A stretch of DNA of 64,000 nucleotides from Paraburkholderia sp. PGU19 (GTDB taxonomy: Bacteria > Pseudomonadota > Gammaproteobacteria > Burkholderiales > Burkholderiaceae): the NCBI RefSeq assembly GCF_013426915.1, contig NZ_AP023179.1, forward strand, positions 558,001-622,000, written 5' to 3'. Below are positions 1-8,309 of the stretch, in pieces. Below the pieces are notes generated by a model. That model was not told the DNA's origin. It did not search any database and saw only the letters and a program-made list of their open reading frames with translations. Position 1 is the first letter of the stretch; each line of letters opens with the position of its first letter. The position numbers and the translations under genes are program-made.

Positions 1-792
1 GGACGTGCGGCAATCGCGATAGGTGGAGGCCGAAGTTCATGTATTTCCTCGAGCGTTTGGCTTAGCACGGTTCGCGCAAAAGGCAGGCAGACACGGTTGC
101 CGGTCGCGGCGTACGCGTACCGACGAGGGTCCGCTTACTTTCCCTTTTTTTAGAAAATTGAGGTGGGCGGCATATGGTCCGGTACGCATCCGTTCACCCG
201 CGCATCCGCATGCACGAATGATTTGGAGAGACCCGGGCGGACACAGCCGCGGGTTGATACTCGCGAGCCGGTGCCATGCCGACGCGCGGTACATGAAGAA
301 AGGGTGACTAAGGCGAACACAATCTGGCTGTCGGAAAGACGGCGGCGGAGACTAGAGCTCGGTCGTCCTGTGAGTCAGGCGGTGAGGCTACTCGAGAACC
401 GAGGACACCGATTGTCCGAAACATCATTCGTCTATTTGAGAATGTTGAAATAGTAGGCGCGCCTCACACACATCGGCAAGTAAAAAGGGCGTAAAGAATG
501 TTTTGCGTTCGGCGGACACAGAAAGCGCGACTGGCTGTCGCGCAGCGACGCGCGTGACAAAGCCCGCGGCGACAAGGTGCTCCACGTGAGCGAGCTCATT
601 CAGCGCCTCATGTGCGGTAACTACATCTCAAGAATCGTGCGCATGCAACCTTCAAGCGCTAGATGCAGCACCTTGAGCCGTGTCAGATATCGTAAACGCG
701 TATGTCCTGCACTGGTTTCCCTGTGCTAAAAGTACCTCTCATGCTCGCCAAACCGTCAGCAACATTCGTCAATAGAACTGGTTTTCGAAACT
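1..792. other. Stretch without a supported gene
   Basis: No open frame here has a good ribosome site, family resemblance or convincing composition. Short overlapping frames on both strands around 20-450 are antisense shadows of each other. A few protein-like codons near 540-650 could be the remains of a lost gene, but nothing recognisable is left. The region runs into the decayed cold-shock gene at 793. Confidence 0.5.
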
Positions 793-994
793 ATAGCCTC
801 GGGTACTGTCAAGTGGCTTGACGATGTGAAAGGTTTTGGATTCATCACGCCGGATGATGGCGATGAGGACCTGTTCGCGCACTTCTCGGAAATTCAGGGA
901 AAAGGCTGCAAGTCGCTGAAGGAAAACCAACGTGACCTTCGACGCCAAGCAGGGACCAAAAGGTAAGCAGGCGGCCAATATCCAGCCACAGTAA
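793..994 (+). pseudogene. Decayed cold-shock protein gene (frameshift, lost start)
   Basis: The translation matches a CspA-type protein: [17 protein letters not shown], then [10 protein letters not shown], then KSLKEN. After that the frame breaks near 928-932 and the expected [12 protein letters not shown] and AANIQPQ tail follows in another frame. The codon at the expected start is ATA instead of ATG. RNP1 (KGFGFI) and RNP2 (LFAHFS) are intact, so decay is recent. The intact relative is at 4923. A single missing base explains the frame break. The gene is very probably silent. Confidence 0.85.
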
Positions 995-1294
995 TCCGTC
1001 GCCACGCTTGCCGTAGTGATAAGGCTTAGGGTCCGGATGATATATGTGTGTATGCACAGTTATGCGACACATGCGTACAGTCACTTCGCATCAGGTTGCA
1101 TCTCAAGCGACGCCTAAACTAACTTCTGTGCATCCGGGTCCAGATGTGCAGAAACACAGGATGGAATTTCATCGAAGTAAAGTGGTATTGCGAATCCAGG
1201 AATAAAAGTAGTAATGCTATGCAGTTATGCGGAGGTCCGGCGTCACATGAGGCCCAACTCTGGGGGCTAACCGTAATCGCGGAGGAGTCAAGAC
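995..1294. other. Intergenic stretch upstream of phaB
   Basis: About 300 bases between the decayed cold-shock gene and phaB. Apparent frames here (for example 1144-1419) run antisense to or into phaB and have no support. The only clear signal is the GGAGG ribosome site at about 1280-1285, ahead of the phaB start. A promoter for phaB should lie here but no consensus is obvious. Confidence 0.45.
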
Positions 1295-2035
1295 ATGGCA
1301 AAGCGAATTGCTTATGTAACTGGCGGTATGGGCGGAATCGGAACGGCAATATGTCAGCGTCTGCACAACGATGGGTTGACGGTCGTGGCAGGATGCGGGC
1401 CGAACTCGCCCAGACGTGAACGATGGCTGGCCGAGCAGGCCGGGCTGGGATTCTCCTTTGTCGCCTCGGAGGGCAATGTCGCCGACTGGGAATCGACTGA
1501 AGCCGCTTTTGCGAAGATAAGGAAGGAGGTCGGTGAGATTGACGTGCTGGTGAACAATGCGGGCATTACGCGAGACGGCGTGTTTCGCAAGATGTCACGG
1601 GAAAACTGGAACGATGTCATCGACACGAACCTGACGAGCCTCTTCAATGTGACCAAGCAGGTCATCGAAGCGATGGTCAGCAAGGAGTGGGGCCGGATAA
1701 TCAACATCTCGTCGGTGAACGGGCAGAAGGGGCAGTTCGGCCAGACCAACTACTCGACGGCGAAGGCAGGCATTCACGGGTTCACGATGTCGCTGGCACA
1801 GGAAGTCGCGACAAAGGGCATCACCGTAAATACGGTTTCACCGGGATACATCGGGACCGATATGGTGCGGGCTGTGCGCCCTGAGGTTCTCGACGCAATC
1901 GTTCAGAGCATACCGGTGCGCCGTCTTGGGGAGGCGACCGAAATTGCCTCGATTGTTTCGTGGCTGGCAAGCGACGAAGCGGGTTTTTCCACAGGGGCTG
2001 ACTTTTCGTTGAACGGCGGCCTGCACATGAGCTAG
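1295..2035 (+). CDS. phaB: Acetoacetyl-CoA reductase (NADPH, PHB synthesis)
   Basis: Short-chain dehydrogenase of 246 residues, the usual PhaB length. The N-terminal nucleotide loop TGGMGGIG is at residues 9-16, NNAG at 87-90, and the catalytic Ser140, Tyr153 and Lys157 sit in a PhaB-like NGQKGQFGQTNYSTAKAG context. PhaB reduces acetoacetyl-CoA to (R)-3-hydroxybutyryl-CoA for polyhydroxybutyrate. The ATG follows a GGAGG site by a normal gap. No phaA or phaC lies beside it, so this is probably an extra copy. A phasin gene at 5359 supports a PHB theme. FabG-like activity on other acyl chains cannot be excluded. Confidence 0.9.
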   Translation: MAKRIAYVTGGMGGIGTAICQRLHNDGLTVVAGCGPNSPRRERWLAEQAGLGFSFVASEGNVADWESTEAAFAKIRKEVGEIDVLVNNAGITRDGVFRKMSRENWNDVIDTNLTSLFNVTKQVIEAMVSKEWGRIINISSVNGQKGQFGQTNYSTAKAGIHGFTMSLAQEVATKGITVNTVSPGYIGTDMVRAVRPEVLDAIVQSIPVRRLGEATEIASIVSWLASDEAGFSTGADFSLNGGLHMS

Positions 2036-2070
2036 AAACCGCCGACGCCTGAACCGGCACGAAAGCGGCT

Positions 2071-2102
2071 GTCCCCGGCGCTCTCGAGAGAGAGCCGGGG
2101 AC
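2071..2102 (+). terminator. GC-rich hairpin after phaB
   Basis: An inverted repeat GTCCCCGGC...GAGAGAGCCGGGGAC with a short CTCTCGAGAG centre begins 36 bases after the phaB stop. There is no T tract, so it may be a weak or Rho-assisted terminator or a 3' stabilising hairpin. Confidence 0.5.
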
Positions 2103-2273
2103 GCGGAAGCGCCTGGTGCGCGACGCGCTCTCTGCGCTGCATATATTTCTCGACGACATGCAGGGATTCCGGCACGTCGTGCACGGGGCGCGCACCTTGG
2201 GTCGACCTGTTGCACCGGACCTGCCGTCGGGATAGTACGCCCCGAACCTCATCCATCACTCACGGAGACCCAC

Positions 2274-2609
2274 ATGCGCGATGCGCCATGCATCGAACCA
2301 TCTTCATACCCAGTTGGGCCAAAGACACTGCGTTTTCTTGCGCGCGATGCCCAGGACCCCAGTGCAGCCCTCGTGTATTGGCTGGAAATAGCGGAGCCGT
2401 CACGCGAGCCGAACTTCTTCGATGCGACGCGAAAATTTGGTTCGCTGATGCAGCTCGTCCTCCCCGACGAGCGTCCTGGTGTGTTTGTGAACCGGAGCGC
2501 TGTTCATACCGTTCAGGATTGTGGCGTCGTTAAACGGCTTGTGTTCAAGGACAAGTCCTCGCTCGAGGTTCGATACAGCGGGTCTTGCAGCGACCTCTGC
2601 GACGCGTGA
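2274..2609 (+). CDS. Small hypothetical protein
   Basis: A 111-residue frame with mixed, protein-like composition (for example LVYWLEIAEPS and RPGVFVNRSAVHTVQDCG) and a GGAG-like site shortly before its ATG. It ends just before a truncated cold-shock gene remnant, so its 3' end may be the product of the same rearrangement. I do not recognise a family. It could be a small accessory protein or a chance frame. Confidence 0.35.
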   Translation: MRDAPCIEPSSYPVGPKTLRFLARDAQDPSAALVYWLEIAEPSREPNFFDATRKFGSLMQLVLPDERPGVFVNRSAVHTVQDCGVVKRLVFKDKSSLEVRYSGSCSDLCDA

Positions 2610-2621
2610 GCAGCAACAGGG

Positions 2622-2768
2622 CCGGACGACGGGGGCGAAGACCTGTTTGCGCACTTCTCCGAAATTCAGGCCAAAGGAATCAAGTCGCTCCCGGAAGGCC
2701 AGAAAGCCAGCTTTAACGTGAAGCTGTGCCCGAAAGGCAAGCAGGCAGCAAACATCCAGCCGAAGTAG
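2622..2768 (+). pseudogene. 5'-truncated cold-shock protein gene
   Basis: Translation from 2622 reads [19 protein letters not shown] and continues to a normal end AANIQPK at a TAG stop: the last 48 residues of a CspA-type protein. The first 20 or so residues, including RNP1 KGFGFI and the start, are missing and replaced by unrelated sequence. RNP2 (LFAHFS) is kept. It is the second cold-shock remnant within 2 kb. Without RNP1 it is unlikely to bind nucleic acid normally. Confidence 0.85.
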
Positions 2769-2875
2769 GTAGGAAGGGCTAGCAGAAAAAGGCTGGCGTC
2801 CTGATATTGCGCCGACAATTGGATTCCGACGTACGAGGCTACCAGCCGGTCGGAATCCATAAAGAGTAATCTCAG

Positions 2876-3148
2876 CTAGGACGCACCGTCCTGTAGCAGG
2901 TCATCTACCGCGCGCTGCCCGGCGCTAAACCCTCCCATGAGCGCATCCGCCGGGCTCCTGAACCACAGTCCATCCGCATCGGTGAGTCGCATCGGGGTAA
3001 AACTGGGCATGGCGGCACCCGCGCGGAATATTTCCACGACGCTCGCGAATCCCGCCTCGCGCATCAGAACGCCCCGTAAGTCGGGCTCGGTGTGAGGTTC
3101 GACCGTGACCCGGATAGAGTAGCCTTTGTATGCGTATGTCCGGTCCAT
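2876..3148 (-). CDS. Small hypothetical protein with N-terminal YKGYSI motif
   Basis: A 90-residue protein starting MDRTYAYKGYSIRVTVEP. Similar short proteins with a 'YKGY' opening are common as uncharacterised genes in Burkholderiaceae, and another member is at 41800-42018 in this window. Composition is coding-like. No signal peptide or membrane segment is seen, so a soluble cytoplasmic protein is likely. The ribosome site is weak (AGAGAA). Function unknown. Confidence 0.6.
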   Translation of the reverse strand: MDRTYAYKGYSIRVTVEPHTEPDLRGVLMREAGFASVVEIFRAGAAMPSFTPMRLTDADGLWFRSPADALMGGFSAGQRAVDDLLQDGAS

Positions 3149-3538
3149 TGTTCTCTGCCTGAGAGCGCGCTGTATTCCAGCATAGCACCGGCTGCGTGAC
3201 GCATGTGTGGCCTAATCGCGCTGCCAAAGTAACCTAAAGTGTGAATAGGAACAGTTGAAGGCGTGGGTCGCAAGAGCGCATCCATGAACGCACGCGCGAC
3301 TGCGTGCCGGAGGCACCTCGCAAATGCGCGGAACCCGGTCCGCGTCCACCTTTTCGCCCGGGCAAGAAACAAGGCAGCGTGCCCTTTAGCGCGGCGAAAG
3401 GACAACGCGTTATGATGGTTGTACTACACAAAAGAGGCGGGCCGAGCGAACCGGTGACACGAGGGAGCGTGGATATCGATGCATTAATGCATCGCACTGG
3501 AAGAGAAAAGTCGGACGATTTTGACGGACGAATATCTT
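3149..3538. other. Intergenic region upstream of short H-NS gene
   Basis: Divergent spacer of about 390 bases between the YKGY protein and the short H-NS-type gene. Frames here overlap on opposite strands without support. It must hold promoters for both neighbours, but no clear -35/-10 pair stands out. Confidence 0.4.
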
Positions 3539-3862
3539 ATGGATGAACGGAAGCGGGACAGCATGGTTGCTTATCTCCGCCACCGGATGAAGGAGTTTGA
3601 CATCAAGCCAGAAGACCTGGCTTCAGTGTTGGCGAGCGACCAATCGGAACAGAAAGAAGCACGCTACCGCAATGCGACGGGCGAAGTGTGGAGTGGCGAA
3701 GGGGAAATGCCGCGATGGCTGAAGCAGGCAATTAGCGCCGGGCAATCATTAGAACATTTTGAATTACCGTCGCAAGCGGCGCTGCCACAGACGGGTAAAG
3801 CCGTGGACTGGCGCGATGACCCCTTTGCGGGAAGCCCGCTGGCGCGACGGGATGGTCGTTAG
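3539..3862 (+). CDS. Short H-NS family nucleoid protein
   Basis: A 107-residue protein with a helical N-terminal part (MDERKRDSMVAYLRHRMKE...) and an H-NS-type DNA-binding motif YRNATGEVWSGEGEMPRWL followed by a C-terminal WRDDPFAGSPLARR. The paralogue at 48684-49055 aligns along its whole length and also begins MDERKRDS, so the ATG at 3539 is preferred over an in-frame TTG at 3521. The acidic GEGEMPRWL replaces the usual basic G(R/H)GR.P.W loop, so DNA preference or affinity may differ from typical H-NS. Such proteins silence AT-rich, often horizontally gained DNA. Confidence 0.85.
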   Translation: MDERKRDSMVAYLRHRMKEFDIKPEDLASVLASDQSEQKEARYRNATGEVWSGEGEMPRWLKQAISAGQSLEHFELPSQAALPQTGKAVDWRDDPFAGSPLARRDGR

Positions 3863-4020
3863 CAACGTCGCCCACGAGTCCGATTTTTCATGATGGCACA
3901 TAGGTGCGCCGTCCGAAAATTGATTGTCAGGCCTTTCTCGTTGACAGTGCTTTTGCTGGTGCGAAGCTCGGGCGCCGGGGAATCTCGAAACCGAGTTAGT
4001 GGGCCGTGAGTAGATGCATG

Positions 4021-4544
4021 TCAGGGCGTCGGCCCCGGTTGTGGCCAGGGCCACCCCTTTTTCTCGTCGGGCCCATCCCACTCGACAGACCGCGCGGCTG
4101 CGACTAATGCCTCAATCGGACTCGCCTCGTTTGCTTCAACGCGTACCGGGTCGTCCGAGGCGGCGCTCCTCTTCATCTCAGGAAGCCCGGCCCAAAACCA
4201 TCCCACCTACTTCTGCATTTGGGCGACATACGTCTTCCAGCAATCAGGGTTGCCATCAAAGAGGTCGTGCTGAACGGTTGACGCCAGCGCGTTGCGGTTG
4301 AGCTCGGACTCGAGCAGTTCCTTTGGCCACAGGAAGAACGCGCTCGCGACGCGTGCGCGAACTCAGCCACCGTCATCCTCAGGGCAAGCGCCTGGAGGTA
4401 CTCGACGTCCTGCAACGAATCCTGCTCCTTCGCCAGTTGAGCCACCGGCGCATCCGGCTGACCTGCCTTGGTCAAACAGCTCGAAGCTTCGAGCATGTCC
4501 TCGAGGTGAAGCAGCAGTTCTCGCCTGTCAAATCGGTCATCCAT
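4021..4544 (-). pseudogene. Broken conserved gene of the PHB region (frameshift plus nonsense)
   Basis: A good start (ATG at 4544 behind GGAGAT) opens MDDRFDRRELLLHLEDMLEA and reads well to about TVAEFAHAS. The frame then shifts near 4355: the sensible continuation FFLWPKELLESELNRNALA, then FDGNPDCWKTYVAQMQK, is in another frame. It meets a TAG at 4204-4206 and resumes VGWFWAGLPEMKRSAAS to 4021. Two lesions in an otherwise coherent protein of about 170 residues make this a pseudogene. I do not recognise a named family. Its position between PHB-related genes suggests, but does not prove, a link to granules. Confidence 0.7.
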
Positions 4545-4922
4545 TGCAGTATCTCCTTTCATTGCGTCCATGTTCGATGATACTTGTCTCTTGGGGACAT
4601 TCGCCGAGCGCGTTGCGCTTGGTCTGCCGACCGGAATGGTCGACAGACGACGAAAACGCATGTCATCCGCATGAGCCCGTCGTCTGGCTTAATTCATCCC
4701 AGAGGTCGTATATGGCGCGCAACGGACAGGACAACTGACATTTTGCAACGTGCCCGGGACAATTCCTGCAATCTAGGCGTCAAAACCCAAGCGTCAAAAG
4801 CACGTCACACCACCTGTCGGAAACGCCAATTGTTCAGAGCATTCTCCTCTGTTAAAAACGTGTGTATGCGGCAGCTTACCGTCGCGTTTTACAACACATC
4901 AGTCTTTGAAGAGGGTCAGGAA
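4545..4922. other. Leader region of the intact cold-shock gene
   Basis: About 380 bases between the broken gene and the cspA-type start. Cold-shock genes often carry a long structured 5' leader. The last 130 bases here (AT-richer, ending in GGTCAGGAA before the ATG) are a plausible leader. A long in-frame extension upstream of the ATG is not protein-like and is not accepted as coding. Confidence 0.45.
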
Positions 4923-5126
4923 ATGGCAACGGGTACCGTGAAGTGGTTTAACGACGCAAAGGGTTTTGGTTTTATCACGCCGGATGGTGGTGGCGAAGAC
5001 CTGTTCGCACATTTCTCGGAAATCCAGTCGAGCGGCTTCAAGTCGCTGAAGGAAAACCAGAAGGTGAGCTTTGAGGTGAAGCAAGGTCCGAAGGGCAAGC
5101 AGGCTGCAAGCATCCAGCCAATCTGA
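4923..5126 (+). CDS. cspA: Cold-shock protein, CspA family
   Basis: A 67-residue single cold-shock domain: [18 protein letters not shown] with RNP1 KGFGFI at 14-19, and DLFAHFS (RNP2) followed by [18 protein letters not shown]. It ends ASIQPI, as in beta-proteobacterial CspA proteins. It binds single-stranded RNA/DNA and melts RNA structure, at low temperature or constitutively. Start choice is set by the family's invariant MATGTVKWF and a GGTCAGGAA site. A clear terminator follows. Two decayed relatives lie upstream at 793 and 2622, so this is the surviving copy of a small expansion. The gene symbol denotes the family only. Confidence 0.95.
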   Translation: MATGTVKWFNDAKGFGFITPDGGGEDLFAHFSEIQSSGFKSLKENQKVSFEVKQGPKGKQAASIQPI

Positions 5127-5152
5127 CACCTCAGCTTACTCGCTGTCGCGTA

Positions 5153-5186
5153 GGGAATGGTCGGCCGAGGCGGACCATTCCTTTTC
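5153..5186 (+). terminator. Rho-independent terminator after cspA
   Basis: A perfect stem GGAATGGTC...GACCATTCC with a short loop, followed by TTTT, 27 bases after the cspA stop. The converging phasin gene ends at 5359, so it may serve only the + strand. Confidence 0.85.
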
Positions 5187-5358
5187 AGCTATGTGCCGTG
5201 ACAGTTTTCCCGGGTGCTTACTCGCCTAGTTGCACTGCGTTGTAGCCGCTACCGGGAAAGCCCAAGTCTCGTGTGCTCTGGTCGTTCATTCCAGCGCACG
5301 TGATGTCCGCTCATGTCGGTTACCCGGTACACGTCCGAAACCAGCACACCCCTTCAAA

Positions 5359-5931
5359 TTATTGCTTCGCCGTCTTAGCCGTTTTCTCGACTGCCTGGTC
5401 GGCCGCTTCGGTCATCTCCGTTGCTGCTTTCGTTGTGGCTTCCAGGTTACTTTGCGCGACTTCGACTACCTGCTTCGTTGCCTTTTGCAGGCTTTCCTGA
5501 GCGGTGTTCGCCAGCGTGATAGCTTGTTTCAGAAATGCAATTGCGGCCTCGGAACCGAGCGGGGCGTTTTGCGCGACATTCTCGACCAACCATTGAACCT
5601 GGCGATTGACCTCCTGGTACCGGGCATTGACGACCTCTGCCAACTGCGTTTGGGTGGACGACGCAATCTCGGCAACCTGACGTTCGTACGTCAGGACCTT
5701 CTCCGCCGAGGGCAGCGCAAGCGCGTCTTGCAGACCAGTAACTTCCTGGCTGTTCTGTTTCGCCAGCCCGTCTTGCACGCGTTGATACCAATCGGCAAGC
5801 GCCGTTTTCGCCGTATCCAGATTCAGTCTCACGAGCTTTTCGTCGCCCTCCAGCATGCTGCCGGCCAGGCCGAAGAAGAAGTCAAGATTTGCTTGCTGAG
5901 CTGTAGCAACCTGTGCCTGAAAATCGACCAT
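5359..5931 (-). CDS. phaP: Phasin, PHB granule surface protein
   Basis: A 190-residue protein rich in Ala, Gln, Glu and Thr that is almost wholly helical. It opens MVDFQAQVATAQQANLDFFF, typical of beta-proteobacterial phasins (TIGR01841-type), and ends with an Ala/Thr/Lys-rich coil. Phasins coat PHB granules and control their number and size. The start at 5931 has a near-perfect AGGAGG site; the longer upstream frame lacks support. With phaB at 1295 and the Hfq-like gene nearby it suggests a PHB/regulatory cassette. It is transcribed towards cspA and diverges from the gene at 6217. Confidence 0.92.
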   Translation of the reverse strand: MVDFQAQVATAQQANLDFFFGLAGSMLEGDEKLVRLNLDTAKTALADWYQRVQDGLAKQNSQEVTGLQDALALPSAEKVLTYERQVAEIASSTQTQLAEVVNARYQEVNRQVQWLVENVAQNAPLGSEAAIAFLKQAITLANTAQESLQKATKQVVEVAQSNLEATTKAATEMTEAADQAVEKTAKTAKQ

Positions 5932-6216
5932 GTTCGCCTCCTGAAGAGATGTGTGCCCAACGTCCAGCATGTTCGGCAACAGTGACCAACTGATGACGCG
6001 CGTCGTATGGAAGCTCGCGTATCGGCTACATTTTCGATACTGGCTGCTCTGGCTTATTGGTCTCAGCCGCGATTGCCCGTACAACACCAGTGGAACTTCC
6101 CGGACCGCCTGGAGACCAAAGCGGGATGCTGCCAACAGCACCGAAGTCGTGACACACCCTCATAGCTTGAGGTACTTACGTTTGGTCAGGATGAGTTACC
6201 CGGAGCATCGCACGCC

Positions 6217-6483
6217 ATGAATCGCCGTGTGAATCTTGATGTACATCTGCAAGGCACTCTCAAACACAACGGCTCCAGGCGGGCCTTCGCAGCACGGCTG
6301 GACATGACCATCAAGCGCGCAAAGGTGACCTCCGGTCGGGTGGCGAAATCACTTGGCGTCCCGGAACACGAGGTGACCCTTTGGCGCGCCGGAGTTACCG
6401 TTCCGAATAGTGCGGATTGTGCGCGTCTTTCTGAATTTCTCGACGTGGAAGTCGCCTGGCTGCTATGCGGAGGTCACGCATAG
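6217..6483 (+). CDS. Small helix-turn-helix-like protein
   Basis: An 88-residue basic protein. After a variable N-terminus it has RRAFAARLDMTIKRAKV followed by VAKSLGVPEHEVTLWRAGVTVP and a C-terminal FLDVEVAWLLCGG. This arrangement resembles a Cro/XRE helix-turn-helix (helix 2 VAKSLGV, recognition helix EHEVTLWRAG). A clear paralogue sits at 34861-35142. GGAG lies before the ATG. It may be a DNA-binding regulator, but no partner is evident. It is divergent from the phasin gene. Confidence 0.7.
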   Translation: MNRRVNLDVHLQGTLKHNGSRRAFAARLDMTIKRAKVTSGRVAKSLGVPEHEVTLWRAGVTVPNSADCARLSEFLDVEVAWLLCGGHA

Positions 6484-6506
6484 ACCACGGCATCTCTTTG
6501 CAGTTC

Positions 6507-6800
6507 TTATCGGACGCGAGCTTGCACGTGGTTCGGCTTGTCGCCACTCACCGGCACCTCGGTCGACTCACGTGCCGGGCCCCTACCATTGACCGGCAGC
6601 ACCGTCGAAATGGCATGCTTGAAAACAAGTTGCACGCCTGAGCCAGACTCCAGCAGAACTGCAAACTGGTCAAAGCCGGCCAGTTGACCACTCAGTCTGA
6701 TGCCGTTCACGAGGAACACGTTTACGGTGGTCTTCTCGCTTACGAGCGTCTGCAGAAATTCGTCCTGTACGCTGGGGGTGCGGTCACGTTCTGAGGTCAA
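6507..6800 (-). CDS. hfq: Hfq-like RNA chaperone (paralogue)
   Basis: A 97-residue Sm-fold protein: QDEFLQTLVSEKTTVNVFLVNGIRLSGQL, then FDQFAVLLES (Sm1), and VFKHAISTVLP (Sm2, usual form YKHAIST). The FDQF and KHA residues that contact RNA are present. The start appears to be TTG at 6800 with AAGGA nine bases upstream. The C-terminal tail is short and unlike the chromosomal Burkholderia Hfq, and the usual neighbour hflX is absent, so this is an accessory copy. It should form a hexamer and could act on sRNAs of the island or the host. Confidence 0.88.
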   Translation of the reverse strand: MTSERDRTPSVQDEFLQTLVSEKTTVNVFLVNGIRLSGQLAGFDQFAVLLESGSGVQLVFKHAISTVLPVNGRGPARESTEVPVSGDKPNHVQARVR

Positions 6801-6866
6801 TGCGATAGGTCCTTCGGTTTTCCGGTGTTGGCTGACGCCGGCAGCCAGCCCAGAAGAAATGGGTTA

Positions 6867-7073
6867 CTACGACTCAAGGGCGTCGAGGCGAGCTTGCGCA
6901 ATCTCGTCCGGGTGTATGCAGTGATATGCGTCGAAAAGTTCTGAACACAGTTGGGCGAGCGCCGCGAGATTTACAGCCTGGTCCGGGTGCTCGACCTCTC
7001 CTGCGTTCAGTATGTCGTCGAGGACCGGCGTGAGCCGTCGTAGTTGCCGGAACGTCGTGACGTCCAGTTTCAT
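6867..7073 (-). CDS. Small hypothetical protein
   Basis: A 68-residue acidic protein, MKLDVTTFRQLRRLTPVLDD..., with a very good ribosome site (CAGGAGGTGCAAC) before the ATG. It is predicted helical and soluble, with no signal peptide. It lies just upstream of the Hfq-like gene in the same direction (67 bases between) and may be co-transcribed. I do not recognise the family. Confidence 0.6.
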   Translation of the reverse strand: MKLDVTTFRQLRRLTPVLDDILNAGEVEHPDQAVNLAALAQLCSELFDAYHCIHPDEIAQARLDALES

Positions 7074-7757
7074 GTTGCACCTCCTGTTGCCAAACGATTG
7101 AGCGCCCTTGAACTGGCTGACCCCAAGGCCCGGCTTCCGCCCGATATGCCGCCCATGACGATTGGGACGTTCGAGCTGTAATGAATATATGATGTGCCGC
7201 TTCAGCAGACTCGCATGATGTCTGACCAGCGCGCGAAAATCGCAAGGCCCAGGCCTCTTTTCGTCGACCGGGCGCGGACCGTCACTCGCTGTTGCGATGC
7301 TGCGTTCGGTTGCATTGACCTCACGGTAATGCCCGAGTCCGACAAGATGTATCCGCTAAAGGGGACGGCTATTCCCAGAGGCCCCCCGCTGACACGACAC
7401 GCTAACACTTCTGCGAAGCCGACGCAGAAGCGAACTCATCAGCAGCGATGCGCACGGAACCGGTGTGCCGTGCTCGTCATCGCGTTAAACATGTGATTAA
7501 GACGCTTTGACATGCTTTCTGTTCCCGATGATTGGCGCGTTGCACAATAATTCTGAGAAGTCACATCAACATTCGTCAGATAAGGGGTGCTGTGCAAGGA
7601 TAGCGAAGAGCGCGCGGGCGTGCAGTGACGCCCGAAGTAGGGCCGCTTCGACCCGGCCAGCGCACTCTGATTGTGCGGCGCACACATACGACAAATTGTT
7701 AAATCACCTGGAAAGGGTATACGCTTACGCGACTTCCACTACCGGAGGCTCATCGTC
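7074..7757. other. Gene-poor spacer
   Basis: Nearly 700 bases with only short, overlapping frames on both strands (for example 7194-7496 + and 7202-7408 -) that lack ribosome sites and family resemblance. The GGAGG at 7744-7748 belongs to the next gene. Nothing else supportable is seen. Confidence 0.45.
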
Positions 7758-8309
7758 GTGTCTACTCTCCTCGAGCGGGACGGACTCGTTGCAAAGTGGC
7801 GGCGGATTAACTTCAACATGGAATCCGGCTTGCGGGAAATCTGCGAGCTGAACGGACGCGGAGAGGCCGTGCCGCATCCGCACCCTTCAGCGAGGCGCCA
7901 GATAGTGTTGACCGACGCCTACTGCCAAATCACCGAGCAGATTGGTCACGTTGCCGCGATGGCCGTTGCCGTGACGACACCATCATTTGGCATCCGTATA
8001 CCCGACGTCGTCTGGATGCCGCCCGACAGCTGGGAGGGGATTGACCGGGACACCCCGGTTCCGTTTGTTCCAGCTTTGTGTGTTGAGGTGCTGTTGGACC
8101 GCGACACCCCGCACGATATCGACCTGAGGGTCGGCGCATACCTGGAGGGCGGTGCCCGTGAGGTCGTTGTCGTTGGTCAGTACGGACAGGTGCAATTCTG
8201 GGGAGCGAGTGGGCTGCTGCGGGCTTCGACGCTCGGGATAACGTTATCGCTCGACCGAATGTACTTTGATGAACTTGCGCCGTCCTCTGTTCAAGACGTT
8301 TGTCGTTAG
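7758..8309 (+). CDS. Uma2-like (DUF820) putative endonuclease
   Basis: A 183-residue protein whose C-terminal half carries the Uma2/DUF820 pattern: IPDVVWMP, then VPALCVEVLLDRDTPHDIDLRVGAYLEG, then AREVVVVGQYGQVQFW. In Uma2 the PDVVW Asp and the VEV Glu belong to a PD-(D/E)XK nuclease core. The catalytic Lys expected two residues after Glu is not obvious here, so activity is uncertain. The start is taken as GTG 7758, nine bases after GGAGG; an upstream ATG has no site. Uma2 genes are very common in accessory DNA and have no firm physiological role. Confidence 0.65.
   Translation: MSTLLERDGLVAKWRRINFNMESGLREICELNGRGEAVPHPHPSARRQIVLTDAYCQITEQIGHVAAMAVAVTTPSFGIRIPDVVWMPPDSWEGIDRDTPVPFVPALCVEVLLDRDTPHDIDLRVGAYLEGGAREVVVVGQYGQVQFWGASGLLRASTLGITLSLDRMYFDELAPSSVQDVCR

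Noticed and set aside
163..453. 96-codon frame at the left edge
   Set aside because: No ribosome site, composition rich in Arg, overlaps two other frames; not supported as a gene.
5230..5985. Long + strand frame of 251 codons
   Set aside because: It is exactly antisense to the phasin gene, which has the better start, ribosome site and family match.
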